A stretch of DNA of 41,912 bases from Bacillota bacterium (GCA_021799275.1 JAJZAT010000026.1:1-41912), one strand, 5' to 3'; shown: positions 15,826 through 24,023, numbered from the stretch's first letter. Numbers and translations: made by a program. The notes: generated by a model not told the origin, from the letters alone.

Positions 15826-16937
15826 CAGGCCCGCCGCGCGAGGCGGTCCAAGAGGACCGCGGCAAAATTCAGACCATCCACGAGGGAGTCTACATCCAGC
15901 CACTCGTTGGGCGTGTGCGCGAACCCACCCCTGCCGACGCCGCAACAGATGCCGGGAATGCCCTGGCCGAGCGCCGCGTTGGCGTCGGTGGAGCCCGCGC
16001 TATACATCGGGCTCAGACCCACATCGGCCAACGCGGCCGCGGCGGTGGTCACCAAGGGGTGGTCGCGGTCCACGGCGCCACCGGGACGGTCGCCGATGCA
16101 CTGGCAGTGGAAGCGCACGGGCATGTGGGCGAGGTCTTGGAATACGGCGCGCACGTCACGTTCCAGCCGTTGCAGCGTGCGCATGTCTTCCGAGCGCAGA
16201 TCGATCAGGCAGTGGGCTTGCCGCGCGATGGCGTTGACCGCGCTGCCGCCTTCGATGACGCCGACGTTGAGGGTCGTCCGGGGGACGTGCGGCACCGCGA
16301 GGTCGCCTAGCCGCGCGATCGCCTGGCCGAGCAGATGAATGGCGGAGGGGCTGCCGAAGTCGCTCCAGCTGTGGCCGCCGAGCGTCTCGAAGCCTGCGTC
16401 GAGCCGCCTCGAGCAGATACCCTGGTGCACGATGTCGCCAAGCCGGCCGTCGATCGCGACCACCGCGTCGAGCTCGCGCTGGTGATCCGCGACGAAGCCG
16501 CGGGCGCCGCGCAGGTCACCGAGCCCCTCCTCGCCGACGTTGAAGACGAAGTAGAAGGGCTGCCGCGGCTCGACGCCGCTGCGCCATGCCAGCACCGCGA
16601 GGTGTGAAAGCACGCTCAGCCCGCTGCCGTTGTCGGCTGCGCCGTGCCCGTAGAGCCGGCCGTCCTCCTCGCGCGGCACGACCGTGCCGACGTCGAGAGC
16701 CGTGTCGATGTGCGCGAGGAACGCCTTGGCCCTGCCCGAGGACGGACCCCATCGCGCGACGACGTTGCCGGTCTGGTCGATCTCTGCGGGAACGCCCTGC
16801 GCGACAAGCCAGTCGCGCAGTGCCATGGCGCGGCGCTCTTCGTGGAGCGGCGGGGCGGGGATGGCGATCAGGGCCGACAGATCCGAGATCAGTTCGGATA
16901 GGGGTGGGGGAGAAGGTAGCCAGGTAGGCCAGGCCAA
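15825..16937 (-). CDS. M20-family metallopeptidase
   Basis: A 370 aa di-zinc hydrolase of the M20/M28 clan, which includes peptidases, deacetylases and amidohydrolases. Metal and catalytic residues sit in FLAHIDTALDVG, YGHGAADNGSG (bridging Asp) and NVGEEGLGDLRG (Glu-Glu). A lid/dimerisation domain lies around LNVGVIEGGSAVNAIA. There is no signal peptide, so it is probably cytoplasmic. TTG 16937 is the start, 7 bp after AAGGAGG. It follows an amino-acid-type permease by 24 bp and precedes the Nudix gene, suggesting uptake and hydrolysis of a peptide or N-acyl amino acid. The exact substrate is unknown. Confidence 0.82.
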   Translation of the reverse strand: MAWPTWLPSPPPLSELISDLSALIAIPAPPLHEERRAMALRDWLVAQGVPAEIDQTGNVVARWGPSSGRAKAFLAHIDTALDVGTVVPREEDGRLYGHGAADNGSGLSVLSHLAVLAWRSGVEPRQPFYFVFNVGEEGLGDLRGARGFVADHQRELDAVVAIDGRLGDIVHQGICSRRLDAGFETLGGHSWSDFGSPSAIHLLGQAIARLGDLAVPHVPRTTLNVGVIEGGSAVNAIARQAHCLIDLRSEDMRTLQRLERDVRAVFQDLAHMPVRFHCQCIGDRPGGAVDRDHPLVTTAAAALADVGLSPMYSAGSTDANAALGQGIPGICCGVGRGGFAHTPNEWLDVDSLVDGLNFAAVLLDRLARRA

Positions 16938-16961
16938 GGAAGTTCCTCCTTCGCGCGTTTG

Positions 16962-18293
16962 TCAGGCTGGAGGCCGCTGACGCCGGACACGCAACCTGGG
17001 TACGTAGAGCTTCACGTAAAGGAAGCTCAGCGCCGCGATCACCAGGAGCAGGACCAGGACCCACGGGACGGGTCCCGGGATCCCCGAGGGGCTCGTGGCG
17101 GCGCCGACGGCCAGCACAAGGAAGAGTACGATGGTAACGATAGGCAGTATGATCCCGAAAGGCAATTTGAAGCTGCGCTCAGCATTGGGCTGACGCTTTC
17201 TCAGCCCGATGACCGCGAACGACGCGACGACGTACATGACCGCCTCCAGAGCGGCTCCCGCGTTGATCAGGACACGATAGTCGCCGGTCGCGAACACTAG
17301 AACGGCCAGCACCACCGATACGCCGAACAGCACGTACAGGGCGCGCATCGGCACGAAGCGGTCGTTCAGGGCCGCGAACCAGTTCGGCAGCGACCGTTCC
17401 CGCGCGAGCGCATACAGCAGGCGCGACGCCGAGACGAAACTGCCGTTGAACGTGGTGCCCGCGGTGATCACCGTGATGGCCAGCATCCACCAGAAACCGA
17501 ATTCGCCGAAGGCGGCCCTCCCGACCAGAAGCTGCGGCACGAGCGACCGCGTCAGGATGCTCGAAGGCAGCAGATGCGTCGCCGCCAACGAAAACAGGCC
17601 GAAGGCGATGGCGATGAGTCCGATCGCGATGAACATGCCGCGGGGCATCAGGCGCGAGTCCGTGACCTCCTCGGCTAGAGGCGTGACCCACTCGAAGCCG
17701 ACGAACACGAAGACGCCAAGCGCAACGGCTTGCAGGTAGCCGCCGCCGGGGGCCAGAGGCGTATGCCACGGGTGGTGCACGTGGATGATCGCGGCGATCG
17801 CGATGAGCGTCAGGGAGCCGAGCAGGACGAAGGTCGTGGCATCCTGCACGCGTCCGGCGATCTTGACGCCGCGCAGGTTCGCCCACAGGGCGAGCGACAG
17901 GAAGAGCACGATCCAGATGATGCCGGGGATCGCAGGCATGCCCGCCTCGATCGCCTGGGCCAGGATGAAACTGTCGGCGGCGATGACGGCCAGGATGGTT
18001 GTCAGATAAAGCAGCGTGAAGACCAGGGAAAAGCCGTCGCTGATGCCCTGCCGCGTCCACAGGCGGATGCCTGCGGCGGACGGCAGCACCGCATTGAGTT
18101 CGCCGAAGACACCGGCGGCCAAGAGACACAGCACACCGGCGGTGACGATCGCAAGCCACGCGGAGTCTCCCGCCGCGAGGTCCGCGACCTGGATGACCGC
18201 GAGAAAGTTGACCGCGGCGAAGGCGAGACCTGCACTGGTCGAGACGATGGTCGGCAGGCGCAGGACGCGCCGTAGTTCGGGCAGGGAAGCCAC
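16962..18293 (-). CDS. APC-family amino acid permease
   Basis: A 443 aa membrane protein with about 12 hydrophobic segments. The opening LPTIVSTSAGLAFAAVNFLA is typical of APC superfamily transporters (TM1), and GVFVFVGFEWVTPLAEEV contains the TM6-like motif. The start is uncertain: GTG 18293 is in frame but lies inside the Shine-Dalgarno-like GGGAGG (18298-18293), and CTG 18284 is better spaced from it. A longer in-frame extension would run into gpr and lacks family similarity. It heads a minus-strand unit with the M20 peptidase and the Nudix hydrolase. Confidence 0.8.
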   Translation of the reverse strand: MASLPELRRVLRLPTIVSTSAGLAFAAVNFLAVIQVADLAAGDSAWLAIVTAGVLCLLAAGVFGELNAVLPSAAGIRLWTRQGISDGFSLVFTLLYLTTILAVIAADSFILAQAIEAGMPAIPGIIWIVLFLSLALWANLRGVKIAGRVQDATTFVLLGSLTLIAIAAIIHVHHPWHTPLAPGGGYLQAVALGVFVFVGFEWVTPLAEEVTDSRLMPRGMFIAIGLIAIAFGLFSLAATHLLPSSILTRSLVPQLLVGRAAFGEFGFWWMLAITVITAGTTFNGSFVSASRLLYALARERSLPNWFAALNDRFVPMRALYVLFGVSVVLAVLVFATGDYRVLINAGAALEAVMYVVASFAVIGLRKRQPNAERSFKLPFGIILPIVTIVLFLVLAVGAATSPSGIPGPVPWVLVLLLVIAALSFLYVKLYVPRLRVRRQRPPA

Positions 18294-18301
18294 CTCCCGA
18301 G

Positions 18302-18377
18302 ATGCTGCACTTCGCCTTGAGCGGGTTGCCTCCTGCCGCTCTTGGGCGGCTTGCCCACATCCGCTACCGGTGTCCAA
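18302..18377 (-). promoter_or_regulatory. Structured leader upstream of the permease (unassigned)
   Basis: Read on the minus strand, the leader contains two hairpins: GCGG-(11 nt)-CCGC, and GAGCGG-CAGGAGGCAA-CCGCTC with an AGGAGG in its loop but no start codon at the right distance. This could be a regulatory RNA. I compared it from memory with SAM, c-di-AMP, T-box, glycine and guanidine elements and none fits. Confidence 0.25.
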
Positions 18378-18389
18378 ACGCGTGCTTCT

Positions 18390-18418
18390 GCATGCAATCT
18401 CCGCGCACGGGCAGACTA
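18390..18418 (+). promoter_or_regulatory. Candidate forespore (sigma-G/F-type) promoter of gpr
   Basis: GCATG (18390-18394) and CAGACTA (18412-18418), 17 bp apart, resemble the sigma-G pattern (GYATR / CATNNTA). The predicted start would fall almost at the gpr Shine-Dalgarno sequence, which weakens the call. Confidence 0.25.
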
Positions 18419-18437
18419 GGCGGCCGGAGGCGATGCG

Positions 18438-19397
18438 GTGCCCAGCTCGCGTACGGACCTGGCGATCGAAGCTCACCGGGATGCCCAGAGGGCTGCCCGC
18501 CGCCTGCCCGGAGTGCGGGCGTCGGAACGAACGGAAGACGGGGTCACGATCAGCGAAGTCGTGGTGGAGACGACCGAAGGCGCCGACGCGGTGGGCAAGC
18601 CCGTTGGGCGCTATGTCACGTTCGAGTCGCGTCAACTCAGGCGGCATGACCGCGAGCACGCGGCCAAGGTGGGCAAGCTCCTGAGCGAGACGCTCGAGAG
18701 CATGCTGCCCAAAGGCGAGGAACTTTCGGAGGCGCTGGTGGTCGGCCTGGGCAATTGGCAGGCGACACCCGACGCCCTCGGCCCACGCGTGGTGTCGCGC
18801 CTGCTCGTGACGCGACACCTGAAGTCCGTCGTCCCGGAGGACATCCAGCGCCGCATGCGCCCTGTCGCGGCGCTCGCGCCGGGTGTTCTCGGTATCACGG
18901 GAATCGAGACGGGCGAAATGGTGCGTGCCGTGGTCGACCGGCTGCGGCCCGGCTTCGTCATCGCGATCGACGCGCTGGCGGCGCGTTCCGTCGAGCGCAT
19001 CGCGAGCACGATCCAGGTCTCCGACACGGGCATTCAGCCCGGGTCAGGCGTCGGCAACCATCGCGCGGCGATCAACAGGGAAAGCCTCGGCGTGCCTGTT
19101 CTGGCGATTGGCGTACCGACGGTCGTGCACGCCATCACCATCGCGCGCGACACCATCCAGGGTCTGATCGAGGAACTCAAGGACGACGTGCAGTTCTACG
19201 AGGTCCTGGACGAGCTCTACGACAAGCAGCGCGACGCGCTGATCACGCAGGTGCTCGGCGAGTCCGTGGGAGACCTCATGGTCACGCCCAAAGAGATCGA
19301 CGCGCAGATTGAGGACCTTTCGCGGCTCATCGCAGGCGCCCTCAACACAAGCCTGCAGCCCGCCATCGACATCGGCGAGTTCGGCCTCTACTCCTAG
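18438..19397 (+). CDS. gpr: Germination protease GPR
   Basis: A 319 aa member of peptidase family A25, which starts degradation of small acid-soluble spore proteins (SASPs) at germination. The N terminus SSRTDLAIEAHRDA resembles the propeptide region, and VGLGNWQATPDALGPRVV plus ASTIQVSDTGIQPGSGVGNH are family signatures. The start is GTG 18438 with GGAGG 7 bp upstream. Two of its likely substrates are encoded directly downstream on the other strand. This gene makes an endospore former almost certain. Confidence 0.95.
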   Translation: MPSSRTDLAIEAHRDAQRAARRLPGVRASERTEDGVTISEVVVETTEGADAVGKPVGRYVTFESRQLRRHDREHAAKVGKLLSETLESMLPKGEELSEALVVGLGNWQATPDALGPRVVSRLLVTRHLKSVVPEDIQRRMRPVAALAPGVLGITGIETGEMVRAVVDRLRPGFVIAIDALAARSVERIASTIQVSDTGIQPGSGVGNHRAAINRESLGVPVLAIGVPTVVHAITIARDTIQGLIEELKDDVQFYEVLDELYDKQRDALITQVLGESVGDLMVTPKEIDAQIEDLSRLIAGALNTSLQPAIDIGEFGLYS

Positions 19398-19452
19398 CCC
19401 GGGACTGATGTGTCGTCATGCGATGTTGCAACGAAATGGTGAGGAACATGAC

Positions 19453-19488
19453 GAAAACGCCGCCGAGCTGTTGCTCCGCGGCGTTTTC
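19453..19488. terminator. Bidirectional terminator between gpr and the first SASP
   Basis: GAAAACGCCGC (19453-19463) pairs fully with GCGGCGTTTTC (19478-19488) around a 14-nt loop. The A-tract and T-tract on either side serve both convergent genes. Confidence 0.8.
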
Positions 19489-19501
19489 CCGCTGCCGGAC
19501 G

Positions 19502-19720
19502 TTAGTGACGGCCACCAGCAAGCTGCTGCTCCGCCATCTCGATCATGCGACGCACCATGTGGCCACCGACCGCGCCGCACTGACGGGCCGGAAGGTCACC
19601 CCAGTAGCCGTCCTGCGGGTGCAGGCCGAGCTCGGAGGCGATTTCGTACTTGAACTGGTCGAGCTGCTGCGCGGCGCCCTGAACCATCACGCGGTTGCTC
19701 GTGTTCGATCCCTGTGCCAA
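19502..19720 (-). CDS. Alpha/beta-type small acid-soluble spore protein
   Basis: A 72 aa spore DNA-binding protein. FKYEIASELGL (about 23-33) contains the GPR cleavage site (E-IA), and GAVGGHMVRRMIEMAEQ is the second conserved DNA-contact helix. The start is TTG 19720 behind GGGGAGGTG; a GTG in the same frame lies within the Shine-Dalgarno itself. Unusually, Cys48 (RQCGAVGG) stands where Bacillus SASPs have Asn before Gly. Expressed in the forespore in known organisms; no clear sigma-G promoter was found here. Confidence 0.93.
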   Translation of the reverse strand: MAQGSNTSNRVMVQGAAQQLDQFKYEIASELGLHPQDGYWGDLPARQCGAVGGHMVRRMIEMAEQQLAGGRH

Positions 19721-19822
19721 TGTGTTCACCTCCCCTGTGCGTTATCGTTTCCTCGCAAGCCGGTCGTATGACGCCAAAATCTGCGCCGGCATCCTTTGGG
19801 ACGAGCGTGCGCACAATAAGGC

Positions 19823-19856
19823 AAGGCAGGGTGGATCGCTCCACCCTGCCTTTTGG
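19823..19856. terminator. Strong bidirectional hairpin between the two SASP genes
   Basis: AAGGCAGGGTGGA (19823-19835) pairs over 13 bp with TCCACCCTGCCTT (19840-19852) around TCGC. It lies 7 nt past the stop of the second SASP gene, which it should terminate on the minus strand, although the minus-strand T-tract (CCTTGCCTTATTG) is interrupted. Confidence 0.75.
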
Positions 19857-19862
19857 TTCATA

Positions 19863-20102
19863 TTATCGCGTGGTGCCGCCCATGCCGCCGCGTCCCGCCA
19901 GGGACTGCTCCGCCATCTCGATCATGCGACGGACCATGTGGCCACCGACGGCGCCGCACTGACGGGCCGGGAGGTCACCCCAGTAGCCGTCCTGGGGGAC
20001 GTTGAGGCCGATGTCGCGCGCCACCTCATACTTGAACGAGTCGAGAGCAGGCTCCGCACCGCGAACGATCGCGCGGTTGCTGGTGTTGCTGCCTTGCGCC
20101 AT
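19863..20102 (-). CDS. Alpha/beta-type small acid-soluble spore protein
   Basis: A 79 aa paralogue of the neighbouring SASP. It shares the N terminus MAQGSNTSNR, the GPR site in FKYEVARDIGL and the block GYWGDLPARQCGAVGGHMVR with Cys49 in place of the usual Asn. The C-terminal tail is Gly-rich (LAGRGGMGG). ATG 20102 follows GAAGGAGGTG at ideal spacing. The longer open frame upstream to 20198 is non-coding. The two genes look like a tandem duplication with separate terminators. Confidence 0.95.
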   Translation of the reverse strand: MAQGSNTSNRAIVRGAEPALDSFKYEVARDIGLNVPQDGYWGDLPARQCGAVGGHMVRRMIEMAEQSLAGRGGMGGTTR

Positions 20103-20176
20103 TCCAGTCACCTCCTTCGAGATTACGGTGATAGTGTTCGGCCGCCAACGCGCTTCGCATCCTAGAACCATCTGGG

Positions 20177-20635
20177 TCAGCGTGAAAAGACTTGCCAAAG
20201 ACCCATGGCAACGGCAGTGACGCCTGCGGCGAAGAGCGGCCCGATTGGCACGCCATTAAAGAAGCTGGCCCCCAGCACCGAGCCGATGACCAGCCCGATG
20301 GCTACCTGCGGCTGGCGCTGCAAAAGTTCGATGCCTCTCCCGCTCATCCACGAGGCGAAGATGCCGCCTGCGATCGCAAGGAGGCTAGGGATGCTCCAAA
20401 GCTCGCGCACGAGGCTCCCCAGCGGGACTCGGCCGATCGCCAGCTCGGCGAGAACGGCGATCATCAGCAAGAAGATGCCGACGCGAATGCCGTTGTCTGC
20501 CAGGAACTCGAGAATGGCATGCAGCGGCAGAGCGGCTAGGATCAGAGCGGCGATGGCGCTGACGGCGACCATGTAGTTCCTGCCGAAGGCGCCCACCGCC
20601 AGGATCAGCAGCAGCGCAGCGGTTTCCTGGCTCAT
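20177..20635 (-). CDS. DUF441 family membrane protein
   Basis: A 152 aa very hydrophobic protein with about four to five membrane segments. The opening SQETAALLLILAVGAFGRN, the central FLLMIAVLAELAIGRVP and the end VIGSVLGASFFNGVPIGPL match the DUF441 (Bacillus YtwI/YeaL-like) family. The function is unknown. ATG 20635 has GGGAG about 10 bp upstream. It lies upstream of the SASP genes on the same strand, and is divergent from the MFS gene. Confidence 0.8.
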   Translation of the reverse strand: MSQETAALLLILAVGAFGRNYMVAVSAIAALILAALPLHAILEFLADNGIRVGIFLLMIAVLAELAIGRVPLGSLVRELWSIPSLLAIAGGIFASWMSGRGIELLQRQPQVAIGLVIGSVLGASFFNGVPIGPLFAAGVTAVAMGLWQVFSR

Positions 20636-20727
20636 ACTCAGGCACTCCCTGTGACAGGCTACGCTCTGCGTCAGCCGGTTAGAAACCTAGCGCAGAATCC
20701 GCCACGCCAGGGGGGCGCCAAGAACCG

Positions 20728-21999
20728 ATGAAGAGCTCGATGCGCGCCACCACCGCACTCCTTGGCGCGGTTCCCTTCATGATGGTGCTCGGCAACTCCA
20801 TGCTGTTTCCGGTATTTCCGCGCATGCAGGGCGCGCTCGGGCTATCGGGCCTGCAGACGTCGCTTGTCGTCACGTCGTTCTCTGTACCTGCTGGACTCCT
20901 GATTCCGTTTGCCGGCTATCTGTCGGACCGGTACGGCCGCAAGCCGGTCATGGCGCCAGCCCTGATCATCTTCGGGATCGGTGCGCTCATCGCGGGGTTC
21001 TCCGTGTCGTTCCTCGGCCCGCTGGCGTACCCAGGGCTGCTGGTGGGCCGGATCATCCAGGGGACGGGAGCGGCTGGCATGGCCCAGCTTGCCATGGCGC
21101 TCACGGCGGACATCTTCAAGAGTGGAGAGCGCGCGCAGGTGCTCGGCTGGCTGGAGGCGGCCAACGGCCTCGGCAAGGTGGTCAGCCCGATCTCCGGCGC
21201 GGTGGTGGGCATCATCCTCTGGCTGCTGCCGTTCTACATCTTTGCGGCGCTTTCGATCCCGCTCGGCATCGCGCTCTGGATCTGGGTGCACGAACCCAAG
21301 GCGAAGCGCTCCAGCCAAGGCTTCGCAGCCTACTTCGCAGGGATCATGCAGGTCTTCGCCCGCAAGGGAATGTCGCTGTCGGTCCTCCTGCTGTCCGGGG
21401 CCGTCGTGATGTTCATCCTCTTCGGAACGCTCTTTTACCTCTCCGAAGTGTTGGAGAAGCGCTATGGCATGGCGGAGCTGACGTCCGGCTTCATCCTTGC
21501 CCTGCCGGTCGCCGCCCTCTCCGCGACCTCCCTACTGACGGGCGGCTACCTGAGGCGCCGCCCGTCCTTCGCCAAGACGGTGATCGTCGCGGGGCTCGCG
21601 GTGGTCGCGGCCGTGATGGTGGTGAGCGCGTTCTTCACCGACCGGTGGGTACTCTTTTCCGCCATCTTCTTCATGGGCTTCGGCGGTGGCCTCGTCCTGC
21701 CGACGCTGACACTGCTGATCACGTCCTCCACCGCGCTCAAGGAACGCGGCATGGTCACCTCGCTGTACGGCGGGGTGCGCTTCTTCGGCGTGGCCCTGGG
21801 ACCGCCCACATTCGGCTGGCTGATGCACATCGGCCATCAACCGCTCTTTTGGTCTGCGGCCGGCTTGATCGTCCTGACGACCGTGCTCAACCTCCTGCTC
21901 ATGAACCCCGTCGCCATGCTGGGCAACCAGGCCATGAAGTCCGATCGGGACCGCTACGTGATCGCCTTCCGCCCACCGCGCCCCCGTCCGACTTCCTGA
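20728..21999 (+). CDS. Major facilitator superfamily transporter
   Basis: A 423 aa transporter with about 12 hydrophobic segments. The loop between TM2 and TM3 carries the MFS motif GYLSDRYGRKPVM (about 63-75), and GRIIQGTGAAGMAQLA matches the TM4 region of drug-efflux families. A drug or metabolite exporter is likely but the substrate cannot be assigned. A G-run (20709-20714) lies about 13 bp before ATG 20728; ATG 20740 is an alternative. It is transcribed toward the phosphosulfolactate synthase gene 77 bp away. Confidence 0.8.
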   Translation: MKSSMRATTALLGAVPFMMVLGNSMLFPVFPRMQGALGLSGLQTSLVVTSFSVPAGLLIPFAGYLSDRYGRKPVMAPALIIFGIGALIAGFSVSFLGPLAYPGLLVGRIIQGTGAAGMAQLAMALTADIFKSGERAQVLGWLEAANGLGKVVSPISGAVVGIILWLLPFYIFAALSIPLGIALWIWVHEPKAKRSSQGFAAYFAGIMQVFARKGMSLSVLLLSGAVVMFILFGTLFYLSEVLEKRYGMAELTSGFILALPVAALSATSLLTGGYLRRRPSFAKTVIVAGLAVVAAVMVVSAFFTDRWVLFSAIFFMGFGGGLVLPTLTLLITSSTALKERGMVTSLYGGVRFFGVALGPPTFGWLMHIGHQPLFWSAAGLIVLTTVLNLLLMNPVAMLGNQAMKSDRDRYVIAFRPPRPRPTS

Positions 22000-22076
22000 T
22001 AGGCTGCCGCAAAGCCCGACGCGGCGTCGCCATCTCCTCCGGTGCTACATAGTCTGCGCACGGAGGAGGGGGTGCG

Positions 22077-22916
22077 GTGATCCGGGACTGGAAAGGCGCA
22101 TGGCACGACGTGATCGGGGACCCGCTGGGCGAGCGTAGCGTAAAGCCGCGCACAGACGGCAGGACCATGGTGATCGACAAGGGCATGGGACTCGGCCCGA
22201 CCGAAGATCTGCTCACAATAGCCTGCGAGTATATCGACTATTGGAAGCTGCCGTTCGGCACGAGCGCGCTCTATCCGCCCGACATTCTGCGCGAGAAGAT
22301 CGCGCTCATTCGCCGCTACGGCGTCCACGTCTATCCAGGCGGAACATTCCTGGAGATCGCTATCCTGCAAGGGCGGCTACCCGCCTTCATTGACCGCGTG
22401 GCAGAGCTGGGGTTCGACGGTGCCGAGGTATCGGACGGCACGGTGACGTTCTCATCCGCGCAGCGCCGCGAGGCCATCCGCCTGGCGAGGTCGGCAGGGC
22501 TCCTGGTTCTGACGGAGGTCGGGCGCAAGGATCCGGAGGAGCGACTCGGCGCCCTGCAGATCCATCGTACGATCATGGAGGACCTGAGTGCCGGCGCGGA
22601 GCAGATCATCGTCGAGGGGCGGGAAAGCGGCAAGGGCGTCGGCATCTACGATCAACAGGGCGACATCGCCGAAGAGGAACTGCTCAAGATCATGCGCGCC
22701 GCGGGAGACATCCACCGGCTGATCTGGGAGGCGCCCCTCAAGTCCCAGCAGCAGGAGCTCATCCACCGCTTCGGCGTGAACGTCAGCCTCGGCAACGTGC
22801 CGCCGGCGGAGATCCTTGCGCTCGAGTGCCTGAGGCGCGGCTTGCGTGCCGACACCCTGCGCTACGCCCTGCAGGAGGCCGCGACCGGCGAGCAGCCCGG
22901 AGGCCCTATGGTATAA
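22077..22916 (+). CDS. Phosphosulfolactate synthase (ComA/YitD family)
   Basis: A 279 aa TIM-barrel enzyme family that adds sulfite to phosphoenolpyruvate. Family features include TMVIDKGMGLGPTEDLL near residue 30, YIDYWKLPFGTS, VHVYPGGTFLEIA, and FDGAEVSDGTV. In archaea this is the first step to coenzyme M. In Bacillus subtilis the YitD/YitC pathway makes the sulfolactate that accumulates in spores, and this fits the spore genes close by. The start is GTG 22077 behind GGAGGGGG. No YitC-like phosphatase is in the window. The stop codon lies within the -10 box of the next promoter. Confidence 0.85.
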   Translation: MIRDWKGAWHDVIGDPLGERSVKPRTDGRTMVIDKGMGLGPTEDLLTIACEYIDYWKLPFGTSALYPPDILREKIALIRRYGVHVYPGGTFLEIAILQGRLPAFIDRVAELGFDGAEVSDGTVTFSSAQRREAIRLARSAGLLVLTEVGRKDPEERLGALQIHRTIMEDLSAGAEQIIVEGRESGKGVGIYDQQGDIAEEELLKIMRAAGDIHRLIWEAPLKSQQQELIHRFGVNVSLGNVPPAEILALECLRRGLRADTLRYALQEAATGEQPGGPMV

Positions 22917-22917
22917 T
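22909..22917 (+). promoter_or_regulatory. Extended -10 promoter for rsmD-coaD
   Basis: TGGTATAAT is a perfect -10 hexamer (22912-22917) with the TGn extension. No good -35 box lies 17 bp upstream, which is tolerated by extended -10 promoters. It overlaps the stop codon of the phosphosulfolactate synthase gene. Confidence 0.5.
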
Positions 22918-22935
22918 CCACCTGAGGTGAACCGG

Positions 22936-23481
22936 GTGCGGGTGATCGCGGGTTCGGCCGGCGGCATCCGTCTGCTCACGGTTCCCGGGCGGAACACCCG
23001 GCCGACACTGGACCGGGTGCGCGAGTCCGTGTTCGCGATTCTCACGCCTCGTCTCCTGGACGCGAAGGTCCTCGACCTCTACGCAGGCACTGGGGCACTC
23101 GGACTGGAGGCTTTGAGCCGCGGCGCCGCCTCGTGCGTTTTCGTTGAAAACGATGAGGCGGCGCTGCGGGTCTTGCGCGAGAACGTCGAGCGCACAGGTC
23201 TCTCAGACTGCGCGCGCATCCGGCGCGGCCGCCTGCCCCAGGCACTCGGAACACTCGCAGGCGAAGGTCCGTTCGATCTCGTCCTTTGCGACCCGCCGTA
23301 TGCGCAGGCGCAGTGGGCGGCCTTGCTGGCAGGGCTTGTACCGCTGCTCGCGCGAAACTTCCTCGTGGTGTGGGAGCATGCGCGTCAGGACGCCCCTGTC
23401 TTGCCGGCGAACTATCAGGTCCTGCGGCGGGCCGAGTACGGGCAGACGAGCGTGAGCTTTCTCGGAAGGGGAGACGGTTGA
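22936..23481 (+). CDS. rsmD: 16S rRNA (guanine966-N2)-methyltransferase
   Basis: A 181 aa Rossmann-fold methyltransferase, YlbH in Bacillus. Motif I (AdoMet binding) is VLDLYAGTGALGLEALSRGA, and motif IV is the catalytic DPPY in LVLCDPPYAQ. RPTLDRVRESVFAIL is the family N-terminal block. GTG 22936 follows GAGGTG by 6 bp and gives the usual MRVIAG start; GTG 22927 is possible. It is followed without a gap by coaD, the standard pair in Bacillota. Confidence 0.93.
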   Translation: MRVIAGSAGGIRLLTVPGRNTRPTLDRVRESVFAILTPRLLDAKVLDLYAGTGALGLEALSRGAASCVFVENDEAALRVLRENVERTGLSDCARIRRGRLPQALGTLAGEGPFDLVLCDPPYAQAQWAALLAGLVPLLARNFLVVWEHARQDAPVLPANYQVLRRAEYGQTSVSFLGRGDG

Positions 23482-23967
23482 GTGGCGAGCGCCCTCTACC
23501 CTGGAACATTCGATCCGGTGCATCGCGGGCATCTCGACGTGGTCGAGCGTGCCGCCCGCATTTTCGACCATGTCGTAGTGGCGGTGCTGGAGAACCCCGA
23601 CAAGCGGCCGGTATTCAGCGTCGACGAGCGCGAAGGGTTTCTGCGCGCGGCTCTCTCGGATATTTCGAACGTGACCGTGACGCGCTTCGGCGGACTCACG
23701 GTCGCCTGCGCGAAGGAGCACGGGACGAGCGTCATCCTGCGCGGGCTGAGAGCGGTGCTCGACTTCGACTATGAGGTGCAGCTCGCCATGATGAACAGGC
23801 ACCTCGAGCCCACGGTGGAGACGTTTTTCATGCTTACGAAGAGCAGGTACGCCTACCTGAGCTCCTCCTTGGTCAAGCAGATGGCGAAGTTCGACGCGCC
23901 CGTGGAGGAGTTCGTCACGCCACCCGTCGCCGAAGCCCTGCGTCGGCTGGCGGTGCCCAAGGCATAG
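23482..23967 (+). CDS. coaD: Phosphopantetheine adenylyltransferase
   Basis: A 161 aa nucleotidyltransferase that makes dephospho-CoA from 4'-phosphopantetheine and ATP. The start ALYPGTFDPVHRGHLDVVER contains the HxGH ATP-binding motif, LRGLRAVLDFDYEVQLAMMN is the phosphopantetheine side, and YAYLSSSLVKQMAKF is the ISSS/T-like C-terminal motif. GTG 23482 starts directly after the rsmD stop. CoA supply is in keeping with the fatty-acid genes downstream. Confidence 0.95.
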   Translation: MASALYPGTFDPVHRGHLDVVERAARIFDHVVVAVLENPDKRPVFSVDEREGFLRAALSDISNVTVTRFGGLTVACAKEHGTSVILRGLRAVLDFDYEVQLAMMNRHLEPTVETFFMLTKSRYAYLSSSLVKQMAKFDAPVEEFVTPPVAEALRRLAVPKA

Positions 23968-24023
23968 GATCTTCGCGCCGGTTCAAGGCTAGATCCGACT
24001 TTCTGCTGCGAGGCGAGGGTGCG

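Noticed and set aside
18294-18818. An N-terminal extension of the permease starting deep inside gpr
   Set aside because: It overlaps the gpr coding region and its composition is unlike a permease; the family N terminus begins near 18293.
19727-19800. A sigma-G promoter for the first SASP gene
   Set aside because: CATAC and CGATAAC are near the right spacing on the minus strand but match the consensus too poorly.
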